DNA of 64,000 nt, from contig OW679202.1 of NCBI GenBank assembly GCA_940337035.1, positions 45,587,763 through 45,651,762 of the forward strand. Reading direction: 5' to 3'. How positions within the stretch are numbered: the stretch's first letter is position 1; every line of letters starts with the position of its first letter. Source of the stretch: Agriotes lineatus. Its lineage: Eukaryota; Arthropoda; Insecta; Coleoptera; Elateridae. The notes beneath the pieces are model-generated. The model ran no database searches. It was not told the DNA's origin and saw nothing but the letters and a program-made list of their open reading frames with translations. The translations under genes and the position numbers were made by a program. Positions 48,613 through 61,201 of this stretch are shown piece after piece.

Positions 48613-48909
48613 CAAAAGTAAGTCCCTATTCCCATAGTTAAAAGCTATTATTATTTGGTAGTAAAAAGACGCCATATATTAGCCTACAGAAAATTTTAAG
48701 TAATCAAGTCGTGATTATGTTTTAGTGAGTGAACATTGTTTATGCTGACATCTTGTGGTCACTCTTTAAATGCTACGATGTTTATTGGTGTTTTTTAGTT
48801 AATTAGTAGAAAATATTATTTTATTTAGTTCGACTTTTCAATGATAATGACAGATAAAGTGATGGTAAATAGATCAAGCCAAAATATTAATAAAAATAGT
48901 TAAAATTAC
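48613..48909 (+). other. Left flank of LINE; probably upstream/intron DNA of the 52-kb gene
   Basis: AT-rich, no coding motif. It is continuous with 51939 onward once the LINE and one target copy are removed, so it belongs to the sequence upstream of the gene starting at 52006. Confidence 0.4.
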
Positions 48910-48921
48910 GTTGCTAAAGAT

Positions 48922-51900
48922 CTTCTTCTTCTTCTTCTTATTCTTCTTTCTCTTTTGAAGTAGGCTTCTTGCCTGTATTTGTTCTTATGCCTGCGCTTCT
49001 TTCGGCGTCCAACAGTCTTTCCACCGTTTTAATGCTCTTCCTGGTGCTCTCTTGCTCTGTGGTTTGTCATATTTTGCTCGTTTCACTAGCCCTTATTCAT
49101 TCATTCGTTTTATGTGCTTGTTCCAGTATTTTCTACGTTCTCATATATGTCTTTGTATGTCTTGTATTTTACAGCTCTGTTGTATCTTTATTTCTGCATC
49201 TATCTCGCAAAGTTTTCCCTTGTATTGTTTTCATTTCTGTAGATGTTATAAGTTGTATAGTTCTCTCTGTACCAGCCCTGTTCTCTGCATTATATGTCAT
49301 AATTGGTCTTACTACAGTCTTATATATCCTTACTTTGCTGTCAGTTGACATGTACTTATTATGAAAAAGTATATCTCTTAGGCATCCTATTGTTTTTGCA
49401 GCTTTTATTGTTTCAGCGTTTACTTCTGTATATAAGCTCCCGTCACTTGTGATTACATTTCTCAGATACGTGAAGTTCTTTACCTGTTGTATTGTCTTCA
49501 CACAATTTTCCAGTTTACATCTAACGGGTTGTTTTGCGATGGTCATGCACTTCGTTTTATCGACTTTTATCATTATGTTAAATTTTTTTGCCGCCACATT
49601 GAAGTTAAATAAAAGCCTTTGTAGGTTATCTTCCGATTCAGCTATTAATACTGCATCGTCTGCGTAAAAAACTATATTGAATGATGTAGTTCCCATTTTA
49701 TAGCCAATGTCTTTAGGTACACTTTCTATTATAGAGTGCATTATCAAGTTGAATAGGAATGGGCTCAAAGAATCACCCTGTCTTATTTCTTTTTCTATGT
49801 TTACAGTATCGCTTAACCTGTGTCCTACCTTTACTTTAGTTGTGCATCCTCGATTTATTTCTGTAATTAAGTTTTTCCCTTGTCCATTAACTTCTTTTTC
49901 GTTTAATTTTTCAATTACATCTTTTAATTGGACTCTATCAAAAGCCTTCGCCATGTCAATGAAACAGAGGTATGCTGTTTTTTGGTATTTTAATTATTTT
50001 TCTACCAGTTGTCTTAAAATGTAGATGGCGTCTATAGTAGATCGATTTTTCCTGAATCCTTGTTGTTCTTCTCTGATTTGTATAGATTTATTCAGTTTTT
50101 GTAATATTACTTTAGTAAAGGCTTTAAAATAGCTGTTAGAAGTGTAATGCTTCTATAGTTATCAGGAGCTGTTTTGTCGCCTTTCTTGAACACTGATTTT
50201 ACTAAGCTGCATTTCCGTTCTTCTGGTATGGTCTGGGTATTGATTATGTCCTAAAATAGTTTGTGTATTTCTTTAACTAAAGCATCCCCTCAATATTTAA
50301 GCATCTCGTTGAGTATTCGATCGGGTCCCGCCGTCTTTCTGTTCTTAAAGCTATTAATGATGTCTTTGACCACTTCTTCTAATACTATTTTTATTCGAGT
50401 GTGTTTCGTCCCTTGATTTGCATTATATGTAGTTTCTTCTTCCTGTTCTGCTTTATATATATTTTTTTTAAATGAGCTCTTCATTCTGTTATTGCTATCT
50501 GATTTGTCTGGATTGTATCTTTGATTTCCATCCTGTTTCTCCTCAGCATGCAATAGATTTTTCTTTGTCCTCCATAAAGATCGTTTTCCATTTCCTTCGA
50601 AAAATGTTCCCAATATGTTTTCTTGATTTGTTTAATCTGTTTATTTACTTCATTACGTACTGTAATATATTCATTCCAATTTTTATGGTTTTTTCTGAAG
50701 AATCGTATGTATGCTTCAGTTTTTCTTCGTGTTATTGCTTTAACTTCGGGAGTGGTGTTCTATGTCTTTTGTTATCTGCTGCCCTATAGCTTCCTTCGCT
50801 GCTTCGATAATGTTCATTTTTAACTTTTCCCATTGGCTTTCTACCGAGGCTCGGTTTTCGTCAATATCTCTTTGGTTAATTTTCCCTTTTAAACGATTTT
50901 GATCTAGCTGCTTTGTGCTTGGATTTTCAAATGATTCTATATTAAACTTTGTAACGAATTGTGGTTTCTTGGTTTGTAGTTGTCAAATAAATTTTTCCTA
51001 ATAATAACTTGTAGTCAGTCCCTATGTTTGCTGAGTTGAGGGTTCTCATATTGAGAATTTGTTTAGGATGGATTTCTCTGCTTGTAAGTATATAGTCAAT
51101 GACAGATTGTCTTCCTCTTGTGTCTTGCCATATTCCATATCGTGTTCAAAAAATTTGTTATTGATTCTCAGGTTGTTTATTGCCTTGAACGATTTAAGTA
51201 AGAGGCCATTATCATTTTCTGTGTCTTCATTGAATCTTTGAGTTATCCCTGGCGTGGCTTTATTACCAATTCTGGCATTAAAGTCGTCTAATAATATAAC
51301 TTTCTCGCCTGGTGTTATGGAGTCGAGCGTTGTTTGTAATTCATCATAAATTGTTTCTCTTTCTTAGATGCTTTTCGTTATGTCAGGTGCAAAAATGCTA
51401 CTAAGGTGTACATGTCCTTCTTCAAGGGTTACTGTTATTTGTAGTATTCGATCGGTTATGTACTTTTCATTTTTGATTGATTTTTCTAACTTCTCATGGA
51501 TTAAGAATGCTACTCCAGAGGCTGCCCTTTTATGTTTGGGTATTCCACTATACTATAGATTAAGATATAGTCTGATATTTTTCTTTTCATTTTCCTTTCT
51601 TTTTGGATTCATTCATTGCAGATACAGGGATATTTTTCTTTTTTATTTCTGTTATTATTTCTTGGTGTTTTGTATTTCAGGACTGTATATTCCATGTTGC
51701 TAATCGTAACAGTTTTCTCTTTTTCCATTTTCGTGTGTGGGCCGTTTGCCCATTTTTCTGTCCGGGTTCCGAGGCAATTGAAGTTCTGTGGGCGATGATT
51801 TGCTTTACATCTCCAGTGGCTTGCTAGCCCGTTCCAGATACGTTTCCTCCTCCTTAATCCGGGCTTGGGACCGGCAACAGCACCTCTGATCTACTCAATC

Positions 51901-51926
51901 CACTCAGCGGCGCTGCAGGCGGAGTT
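48922..51926 (-). mobile_element. Near full-length APE-type (RTE-like) LINE, perfect 12-bp target duplication
   Basis: Bounded by gttgctaaagat at 48910-48921 and 51927-51938. On the minus strand the 5' end begins aactccgcctgcagcgccgc, a GC-rich leader. An endonuclease region is readable in broken frames at about 51700-50950, including a DFNARIG-type block near 51280. The EN-RT linker with RTGPDRILNEML-like residues is near 50310, followed by the longest open RT segment (49169-49954). The 3' end is a (GAA)n tail at 48922-48960. At 3005 bp it is close to the 3.2-3.3 kb usual for RTE elements. Frameshifts and stops in the endonuclease make it inactive. Confidence 0.85.
49169..49954 (-). pseudogene. 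RT palm-thumb domain of the LINE, longest open segment
   Basis: 261 uninterrupted codons starting inside the palm. KAFDRVQLKDVI at residues 3-14 holds the first catalytic Asp block, IRQGDSLSPFLFNL lies near 57-70, and the catalytic FYADDAVLIA has YADD at residues 97-100. KVDKTKCMTIA lies near 128 and YKTVVRPIMTYNAE near 210. It synthesises cDNA at the nicked target in active relatives. Here the upstream part is frameshifted, and this frame ends before the usual C-terminus, which continues in another frame toward 48960. The Met start is incidental. Confidence 0.8.
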
Positions 51927-51938
51927 GTTGCTAAAGAT

Positions 51939-52005
51939 GATATGCAAATATAAGGTTAGGTTAATTTGCTGATTGTAAACATCATTATTTTGCTTTTGTT
52001 CAGAA
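51939..52005 (+). promoter_or_regulatory. Probable splice acceptor before the 52006 coding exon
   Basis: A T-rich run ending cttttgttcag at 51993-52003 immediately precedes aaATG. A polypyrimidine tract plus CAG is a good 3' splice site, so the coding start lies just inside an exon and the LINE upstream lies in an intron or 5' flank. Confidence 0.5.
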
Positions 52006-55000
52006 ATGTCAGACCCCTACGAAACTGACGAGGATTCGGATTATGTTCCAGAACGAAAAGGTGGAAACTTTACAGCAGTTAAAGATGATCATGCAGATGC
52101 ACAACTTAGTGACTTAAGCGAAAATGAGTTTATTCATGTGAAACCTTCAAAAGCATGGCATCGTAAACGACTTCCCGGAACCAGGAAAGACAAGAAATTA
52201 CGAATTGAAGGTAAAACGTATGTAGGCCGTAAGGACAAGCCACAAAAAGATAGAGATATAATCATGTATATCCATACCATTGTCATCAAAACATTAACGA
52301 GGCAGCAAGTCGATGGTTTCTTTTATGAAATTTCGTCTTATGACATAGGTTTAACCCAAAAGAAGCAAAACCGACGCTGTCACAGACAAACATTATAGCA
52401 CAGTAATAACTTTGTTGAGAAAGCGTGTGTGTAAAGTTTTTGCTGCGTACGTTTAACATCACTGTGCGTCGATTTCATGTAGTTTGTATAAAGGTAACAG
52501 AGCTGGGAATAGTTGAAACTGTTAAACGGCGAAAGAAAGAACCTCCAAAAAAAAATTAAGGAATGTTTAATAAAAACTGTAATTACCCGTATTAAGATGT
52601 TTCCCAAATACAGTTCTCATTATTCCAGAAAAGATCATTCGAATGCTAGATCGCTATCAGACGATTTGTCTATTAGTAAGATGTACAAAATGTACAATTA
52701 GTTTTGTAATGAGCAACATAAAGAACCTGTAAAAGGATCATGTTACAGGTTTGTCGTCAACACAGAGTTCAATTTGAAATGTCACAAGCCTTATAGCAAT
52801 ACGTGTAGTCGCTGCGATAAAACATTCTCAAAATGACGAAGTAGTAAAGAATGCTAAAGGTAGTTTAGAGTTACATCAGTGAAAAGCCTAGAAAGCGAGT
52901 GATGCTTAGAGATCTGATATGGAAGCAAATGAAAATTCCGGAGTTACTGCTGTCATTTGTTTCGATTTGCAACAAACACTGCCCACACACGAGTTGACTA
53001 CATCCAAGGAACCTTCGTCAGCTATGGACATGCAATTTCTGCTTGCATGACTTACTATCAGGAAAAATCCACATGTTAGTCTGCGATGAAACCATCTCCT
53101 CAAAAGGTTCACAAGATATAGAGTCATGTCTATTAAGGTTCATTAAAAGTCTGTCACCTCATATCACAAAACTCATTGACTATAGTGATCCCTATGTGGG
53201 ACAAAATAAAATTAAAAGCATTTGCAAGCTGTTTGCTATTTTAGTACAAGCCACTCATTTAACTGAGATTCATCATAAGTTGCTTGAACCCGGTCATATC
53301 TACATGGAGTGTGATAGTAGATTGAGAAAAATAAACGGCTTTATTCCTAAGTCTTTGTCCCCATGCACTGGCTGGACGTAATAAAAAACTCATCAAACAA
53401 ATTTTCTGTTCATAATATAACTACAGAAGATTTTTAATTTGTTACCATTAATTTGCGCCGCCTTTTAATTTTGGAGTCTGTAGTATTCACTTTGCTCTGG
53501 TGCGCATATTTTCATACGATTGTCTGTGAGCTCGCCGTTTTGTAGTTCCCCCGCTGCACCACGCCCATTTTTGGCCTCGCGGAGATAATTTCTCAGGTAC
53601 TGGCATTTGTTGGGCGACACGTCCTTTCCAATCTGGTTTGCGAAACGAACAACATGCCGTGGTAACAGATAGAATTTCGGAGGTTTAACTTTTGGACTCC
53701 TGTTAGTTCGATGATGTGTATGTGAGCCTTCACTTTGAAGTGGATTTATTCCCCCGACCTTCGATGTAACGGACGCTTGACTCCCACGCCGTTGACGGAG
53801 TTTTTCATGCTGCCACGTGTTTCGCAAATTCGCCTGGAAACCTTTCCGGGGTAAGTAAAAGTTCGTATCGAACTATTCTGTCGGTCTTGTTATGCGTGGA
53901 TTTCTTCCTTCGTTATAGCACCTAGTGGTGGAGGGCCAAATTGAGGCTTGGAATACAGCTGATCTTATTCGCATTCGGACGTTCCAAACACTGGGAATTT
54001 TGGATCTTCGGACCCGCTTGACCCCTGCTGCAGACGCCATTTGAGCGCAGGAGAGGATCCGACAAGAAGGCTTTATCTTCAAGTCTATTTTGTACCACTA
54101 TCGCACGGTAAACTCCTCTTTGAACTACCAGCTTCGGGCCGCCCGAATTTGGGGTTAAACGACTTCGAGAACCGTGACATTATTCGACCGTGAGTTAGCT
54201 GCTGGACTCGCGTTTGTGTTTCCTCCGAAACCAAGCGCCGCTGTAATCTTTGCCTGCCCCGAGCCTAATTTTAATGTGTGAAATAAGGCGATTTCCTGAT
54301 TGTTACGTCACAAATTGTGAGTATTAGTTTTAATTCTTATTCTGAGGTACCTCATGCTATTATTGCTAAATTAGCCACACTTAATTAGCATAGCAAGTAA
54401 TATTGTGGCCACCTGCGATTCTGCTGGTGGATCGATCATTTTGTGATATTTACCTGTACTGTGATCCCGAATTCATGAAAATTATACTCTGATTTTGTCA
54501 ATTATGGAGGTTTAAGTTAGTCACGGCTGTCTATTGTGTTTGAAGCTCCTCTTTCAGGAATTGTGTTTGTGCTTAAGCATTGTGAGTTTACAAATTCTCT
54601 TGAACACCTGGGTGGACTCGCCGTATTGTAATACAAAAAAATTCGTTGGCACATTGGGCATTTATTTCTATTATTTCGTTCTACCGACTGTTCTGTTAGA
54701 AACCTGCATGCCTCCAACCGACTAGCTAGCGGCCGGCTATTGCACCCTAGTGTACAAAGTAATTCTCTGAAAGAATGACCAACGAATTAAAGTAGCTAAC
54801 TACCTTTTCTCAACCCTTCATAAAATAATAAATGACCCTAAAAAGTCCACCGAATGCCAAGTTTTTAAATGAAGAAGTATTTCCTGGTTCGCATATTTTA
54901 AATCTGAAAAACTTTCAGATGGATATTAATAAACGTTAGACGAAGATTTTGAGGTTTAGGTGTGTTCAATGAGAGCTAGTAGTGCAACCAATCAGTCATT

Positions 55001-55110
55001 GGTCGCTGATACTGACAACGAAGATAACGAAGAAAACAATCTGGTAATGGAATCGGGTTGTGAATAACTTACTGTGACTATGTTTAATAAACTCATTCTT
55101 TATAAATAAA
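52006..55110 (+). pseudogene. Broken transposon-like gene (DUF7869-like family), split by an insert
   Basis: Starts MSDPYETDEDSDYVPE in an acidic N-terminus, then a Lys/Arg-rich stretch near residue 45-75. After frameshifts from about 52390, later blocks are readable: AKGSLELHQ near 52856, VTAVICFDLQQTLPT near 52939, HDLLSGKIHMLVCDETISSKGSQDIESCLLRF at 53043-53140 in pieces, then YSDPYVGQNKI and LEPGHIYMECDS to 53330. The usual block is YSDxCGGQNRN, so the Cys-Gly-Gly core is damaged. After the insert at 53452-54786 the frame resumes with VANYLFSTLHKI and ends near 55060 with DNEDNEEN and a stop. A polyA signal aataaa is at 55105-55110. This family is multicopy in many invertebrate genomes. 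Its function is unknown to me and an RNase H-like transposase fold is only a suspicion. Confidence 0.65.
53452..54786. mobile_element. TTAA-flanked GC-rich insert within the gene
   Basis: TTAA occurs at 53448-53451 and 54787-54790. Removing the insert with one TTAA joins the host codons in frame as VTIKVANY, which strongly supports these as the insertion borders. The 1335-bp insert is GC-rich compared with its surroundings, has a CRE-like ttacgtcac near 54303, and no recognisable ORF. TTAA duplication suggests a piggyBac-type non-autonomous element. However, the ends (tttgcgccg and, inward from the right, ttcgttggtc) show only weak inverted similarity, so the superfamily is unproven. Confidence 0.6.
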
Positions 55111-57149
55111 GTTTAGTTTAACGCTAATAAAAAGTGTAATTCTTTTTTTCTAACTAATAACTGTTAGTTAGTTCAAGTACATTTTTGAAAAAAAGTAATA
55201 ATGAAAAAGTACATATACAAATACCTGTTTGGCATAATAAGTTCAGCGATATAAATTAAATTATCCACTAGAAATATATGTTTTTATTATTTACTGGAAT
55301 TTTCAAACAAGTTAGAAGTACACTTGAACAGATTTACTTCTGACCCCCTCAATTGTATCGTAACAACAAACAGATCCACGAACGGGCTAAATTCAGTGAT
55401 AACCTCAAAAAATGTGTCGGGAAAAACAAACATACGGATGTATAAACAGTAAGAAAACCCCCAGTAATTTGGGTTTACTATACTTCTAAGATATACCTAT
55501 TTAACCTTTGTAGTACCAAGGGGGCGATACATCTGCAGTGTACCCCATAATCTGTTTTTTCTACTGCATTTCATATACCGTTTTTGTAAAACATTACATT
55601 CCAAATTTTTTTTTAAATACTGTCTTGGTCTATAGCTTTAGTTAATGCGCTTATCTGCAACAAAACTACAATCCCAATAAAAAAATTGTTCCTTAACATT
55701 AGTGCTATTTACGGCAAATTTTCTGGGCACTTACGAGTTATTATATGGTATTATACCGGGTGTACAATTGACTCACGCATTATAGGGATTTCATAAGGAA
55801 ATTCCCATTCACATTATTGCTTGTAATTTTAATTTTTGCAAAAGCAAGCAAAATTAAACTGCCACTTTATCGATAAACAGTATTAATTACATTGGAATTG
55901 GTGAAACAAAATAATCTTCGTTGATCTATCACTTTCAACTCTCATTACTATTGTTCCATGAATTCCATATATAAAACAGTGCAAATAATAGATTGGTACC
56001 CATTGTTCTGGAAACAACGTGCTTGCAGTGAATATTTGGACCAACTAACACCGTCCAGTAAGTTAAATGACAACGAGTGCTTTTTGATAAATTGAGCATA
56101 TACTATAAAGGTTTAATAGTTATATTTGCATAATTTTTCAAATTGAATTGTCTTTGTGCCCCCAAGTAAAGAAGAAATGTTAAAAAGTGCAACACTGTAT
56201 TCTATTTAAAAAAATTGATGAGTAACTTATTGACACAAACGTATATACAATTTCGCATGAGTTTCTTATGTACGCAGGTAAAACGCCGATCTTGTCCTGC
56301 TATCATCATTTCCTAGCTAGTGCTTAAAGAAAGTATTATAACACATTTTAATCCAATTTATAGTCTAAAACTAAAGTGTAGCGATGGAAAATTAATAATA
56401 AGTACTTACTACTTTTATATTAACTAATTTTTGCTGCAAGCGATTAATTTACATGGAAGAGAGGAACCTATTAACTAGCTCGTTTCTGTACTATATTTTA
56501 ATTACGGAGATGGCTTAGTCGCCACAATTTAAATTTCAGAGCAGCGATTACAGCTTCGCGTTTACTCATAGCTCCATTGAAAGAGGCGGTAATAAACATA
56601 GATAGATCACTACCCGATGGTGATTCTGCTGAAACTTGAAATGGCAACACATTTTTACAATTCACTGAATTTATAGATTTATTTCACTTTTGTTAACGTT
56701 GCTATGAAGTGGCACAGATGGGATGTAATATTGCATTGAGTTTAATTAATTCTGTAAAAAAAAAATAAACACTAAAAGGCTGTGTCAAATTAAAAAGTAT
56801 TAAAAGTTTCGTTTACTTAGCTTAACTAGTACTGCCTTTCGACTATAGAAGTCATTATTCAATACTAACAGTAATTGTGTGTCTTTCTTGTATAGCAGCA
56901 TAACTCAACTAGAGAAATCATTTACTGCTATAGTGCAAAGCGTATATTTGTATCATAGAATTTATAAAACGCTCAAACTATGCTAAAAATATCAAGAGAT
57001 GCTGCGAGGCTTAGGCTAAATTTTGTAATCAATAACTACACAATAACAACGTTATAGACACTGCAGATGGGTACAAATACCGGGGTCGCCAAAATTAAAA
57101 TAAGAAAAGATTATCAAACGTATGACTTAGACAACTATCGCTAAGTTGG
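55111..57149. other. AT-rich, no recognised gene
   Basis: No supported feature. A ttaacctttgtagtacc string at 55500 looks like one piggyBac-type end but has no partner. Nothing else was recognised. Confidence 0.5.
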
Positions 57150-57550
57150 CGCAGATCCTAAAGAATGGTATTTGAATGTATATCAAGCATTCATTTTGGC
57201 AGTACAAAACTGGAAATAAAACCTCGACAGCTACACAAAGAGGAGCAAAAAAACTGGAAAACACCAACAGAGTATTGAACGTACACTGTTGGAGATAAAT
57301 CTTTGAGAACGTAAGTTAACAGTATGCAGAAGAGAATAAATCCCGCATGTAATTGAAAAGGTTACACTATTGAAATGCTCCCTGGTAGGTTACATAACAT
57401 GAACTCTAAATTAACTTTCAACCAAACATTTATTGGAATGGAAACCAAAGAGTACCACAAAAATGCCAATTGGATGAATTGATGAACTTTCTAAAAAATG
57501 ATACAAGATAGACAACTGGAAGAATATCATCCTGGATGTTAAATACAATT
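57150..57550 (+). pseudogene. LINE C-terminal fragment
   Basis: Plus-strand residues YTKRSKKTGKHQQSIERTLL near 57231, HVIEKVTLL near 57349, LEWKPK near 57432 and WIDELSKK-like residues near 57475. They correspond to the RMERxMLGISLRDR ... HVARxxDxRWTKKILEWRP ... RWIDDIKK tail of APE-type LINEs. Only the 3' end is present, consistent with 5' truncation. Confidence 0.55.
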
Positions 57551-57619
57551 TTCAGATAAAGCGAGAACAATTTGTTTTTAATGGAAAATGTTTTTCTTGG
57601 CGAGTGTATTGCAAAGCAA

Positions 57620-59690
57620 ATTATTCAAATTCGAGAATTTTCCTCAGTACCCATCACACGTTTAAACTGCTACTTCCGTTCTAGTTACTTTCCCTGGCCA
57701 AAGTGGCGATGCTACCGAAGTCCCGTTTCAGGAAAAACCTTTAAGAAGATACTTGCTCCTAGACCATTCCCATAAAGTCCTCGCTGACTTTCAGTACGGT
57801 TTTCACCCTCAAAGAGCACCACTAACTCTCTGATTCAACTCCACTCGAGACCACACTGGACATTGAAAGGGTGTCTCGTATAAAAGACTACTGGCCAATA
57901 TTCTCGATTTCCAAGAGCACCTGTCATTCGTCCGTATTATTTTAACAAATCGCAGTAGCAAAATTCGCATACTATAAGTATATAATAATAAATCAGGATA
58001 GTTGCAACGTATTCAATCTGTTTTGTATTTTATCCAATCTTTGTATTCTGGTGATATTGTAAAAGTCTTTTTCGTAAGATATGAAAAAATTTCAAAACTG
58101 AAATAGTCCTACGTAATACGTACTGGACAAAACGGAAAATTACGGCTACAGATCGAAGGTAGCCTAATACGGCAGCTGAAAACTTAGCTGGGAAGTAATA
58201 AACTTCTCCAAGGGGAATTCGATATGAATTCGTGAAAGGTTCACATCTCAGACGCCAGGCGTATCGCGTCACGATGCGAATTGAAGCTGTTAAACAAAAT
58301 TTGGAAGTTAAGCATTGGCAAAAATGATGGAAGCCTTATTCTAAATTGTAAACCTTCGACATTATTAAACCGTTTATTAAAATATTTTAAACAGCCCTTT
58401 TGCGTGCCTACTTAACAAAATGGTGCACCTATTCTGCCTCCTTTGAACGACTAAACGTTTGAACTTTAAACTATTTTTACTGACTCTCCATATCGTTCGC
58501 AATTCGTATCTCAGTTTACGGGGAGTCCCAAAAAGAATGTAAACAGATTTGTAGTTGTGAGCTAATTATAATTTCTGTCTGGCTCTTGTTCAGCCTACAT
58601 TTTTATTGCCCATTTAAGATACTAAGGGGCTTTTTGGTCAGAATTATTTTGTAATTCACTATGTTATCATAAACTCTACATTATTGACAATTTTATTTTG
58701 AAATTTTTAATATATTAGACCTTCTATGTTTCGCCCAATACTTAATATTTAATTATGTCTCTCTTACTTAACTACAGCGGGATTCAATAAATAAAGCTAC
58801 CTTAAAATTCCCTACCCAAACATGTACAAACAATCACAAGTAGGTTCTATTACATAAACATAGACTACCTCACTTCCCGTCAGCACCAGAGCAACCCGTT
58901 CGCGATACTATTTCAAGATCGTTCTCTCCATGGGCAAGGGTTTCTCAACGCCTGATTCTCGCCTGCTGCTCTTTATTACCAACATTTCACTCACACTGAA
59001 GCCAAAGGTTCAGCTTTTTCAGTACGCGACACTGCTATGTGGTTCAAGCCATTACTGGCGCCGTCGCCTCTAATCTTTTGTCCACACTGGTTTCAGCGTT
59101 GGGGAATCAAGCCCAACTTAAAAAAAAACCAAATCCAGCAGACCCATATTGTGCCCCAACTATGTCGCTTTGACATTCTTGAACTGTAGGTTAGAGCTCA
59201 CCATAGTCTTCACCTATCTGGAAGTCGATTTTACTTTGCATTCTGAACTGAGACTTAGAGATGCCATCCTGTCCGTACTTCGAGGCAGCTTTAGAGACTG
59301 TCACCCCCGCACCCTTATCCACACCAACCAGAAATTTATTTATTCAATCGTTGGCTACCGTTTTATATGTTTCATCGGTCTACCCCGTTCCAGCATCAAG
59401 AAGATATGCGCAAAGGAGAAGGTTAGTGCCAGAAATATGCTGCGTCTGAATTGATTTCTCCCCTTCGCTGAGTTGTGCGACTTTTCCGGCATCCCCCACA
59501 ATGGATCGATACGTGGAAAGAGCTATCCAACAGAACCAATACCACATTGTCACCGCCTTTAGGAATCACAAACTAAAAGTTTTTCCCAACCATGCTCCTC
59601 GGTGGCAATCTAACCTTGTCGAAGAATTCGAAGACATTTTCGCCGTCGGCCCCCTCAGCACCCGATGACCATCGACGCCTACCGAACATT
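57620..59690 (+). pseudogene. Jockey-type LINE ORF2 relic
   Basis: SGKTFKKIL near 57724 (usual GKVFEKIL), then ADFQYGFHPQRAP near 57785-57825, RVVRIILTNRSSK-like residues near 57930. After an AT-rich interruption of about 900 bp (57970-58850) a second block begins with DYLTSRQ near 58862, a degraded palm region near 58960-59060, WGIKPNLKKNQIQQ near 59100 and TYLEVDFTLHSELRLRDAI near 59211. Frameshifts throughout and no intact YADD. The GC content of 58880-59690 exceeds its surroundings. The interrupted middle may be another insertion that I could not delimit. Confidence 0.55.
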
Positions 59691-60739
59691 GATCAGATTG
59701 TATTATCTTTAATTGTTAACACTAAAGGAACTTGGAAACTTATCAGTGAAAGAGCAAGACTTAAAGAAAAAATACTAGCTGAGAAATTACCAAAAAATAG
59801 AAATGACTTGGAAAACATGTACCGAGCTAGAGATAGAGAAATAAAAAAGAGCGAAGGTAACAACAACAAGAACTGTTAGAGGAGACAAAGAAAGCAGCGA
59901 ATATGAATGATATGAAAACACTATAAGTATAACGTTTCAAGAAATTTGATAGAAAAGAAGAATGCAAGTAAGAGACAAGAAAATGAAAAAATGTTAAAAT
60001 CAGAATAAGAGATAGTTGAACGATGGGTGGAAGTTTTCAAAGAACTATAATTACACGAAATACGAAACAATAGGGCCAAATGTAAACAACGACAAAGAAG
60101 ACTGGGAAGAATAAGATTTTAATATAAATGAAATATCAAGAGAAGAGATAGTTAAAGCCACAAAACATATTGCATTGTCTACTCGATAGAATATGGGTTC
60201 AACAAGAAATATCAGGCGATTAGAAAATAGGCTTGATAATCAAACTACCAAAAAAAGGGAATCGAACAATATGTGATAATTGGAGGACATAACTTTGCTG
60301 AGCACAGCGAGCAAAATATTTACAAAGGTAATTTTAGATCGAATGAAAAGTGAGATCGACTGATTGCTCAGAACAAATCAAACCTGATTTAGAGCAAGAA
60401 AATCTTGCATAGGCCAAATAAGTACACTTGGGATAATTTTGGACGAGGGTGTTGAATGGCAAATAGAAATTTATACAAGTTTTGTGCACTTCAGTATAGC
60501 AGTTGATAAAATAGATAGACAGTAAATTGTGTGGAATACTGAAAAATTCTGTAAATAGGTTAACACCGAATTAGATCAATTTGCAATTTTAAAAAATAAT
60601 GTATGCCGCTGGGGTTTGAACCCGCCGCATCTGCATAGCGATCGTAACCGCATCGATAAGGCAAACTGCGACATCGAGCCTACTTAAAATGAGTGGAGCG
60701 CAAGCCTCTATTTAAGGGATCGGTCGTATTATTCGGCAA

Positions 60740-61052
60740 GACCGAGCTCTGTAGAGTAGTGATTATCACATCTGCTTAGCATTCGGGAGGTCGCGGGTTC
60801 GATTCCGCTGGCCGTCTGCTCTGATTCAGGTTGTTAGGTGGTTTTCCTAACTCAACAGGGTACCTTCTCTGAGGCGAATGCCGGGGCAGTATTTCTCCAC
60901 CTTTCCTGGCCTCTCTTCATTCTCCACCCCTCCTTTCTCTCACCCATTCTATAATTCCTGTTCTTAGCTGAAGAGGGACGGAAGGTCCCTATAGCAGCCC
61001 GCCCCCAGTTGGAGCAATTGAAATAACCCTGAATCTTTACCTTACCTTTACC
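60740..61052 (+). mobile_element. tRNA-Ala-like SINE with perfect 11-bp target duplication
   Basis: The perfect duplication ttattcggcaa at 60729-60739 and 61053-61063 defines a 313-bp element. The head has an A box within gtagagtagtgattatcac (60751-60769), an anticodon-loop-like ttagcat (60776-60782, AGC) and an exact B box ggttcgattcc (60796-60806). The body includes ggtggttttcct near 60838 and aggcgaatgccggggcagt near 60872, a segment I recall from SINEs of several insects. The tail is accttaccttt-type short repeats at about 61038-61055. A young-looking insertion. Confidence 0.9.
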
Positions 61053-61201
61053 TTATTCGGCAAATGTAAAGCCTGACCTATGTTAAAATTATTAGTGCCT
61101 TCTATTTCAAAATTAATGCAAAACTAAACACAATTTTTTTAAGGTGCTCACGCTGTACATATTTGTCTTAAATTTTCCCAGTTTTATCCCAGGCATATAT
61201 A

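Noticed and set aside
48969..49364. 131-codon plus-strand open frame with hydrophobic, membrane-like composition
   Set aside because: It is the antisense of the LINE RT coding strand at 49169-49954. The hydrophobic pattern reflects antisense A-rich sequence.
55500..55530. piggyBac-type terminus (TTAA followed by cctttgtagtacc)
   Set aside because: No inverted partner or second TTAA border found nearby.
60745..60815. Functional tRNA-Ala(AGC) gene
   Set aside because: A and B boxes are good, but the acceptor stem does not close, the anticodon stem has mismatches, and the sequence is the head of a SINE with its own target duplication.
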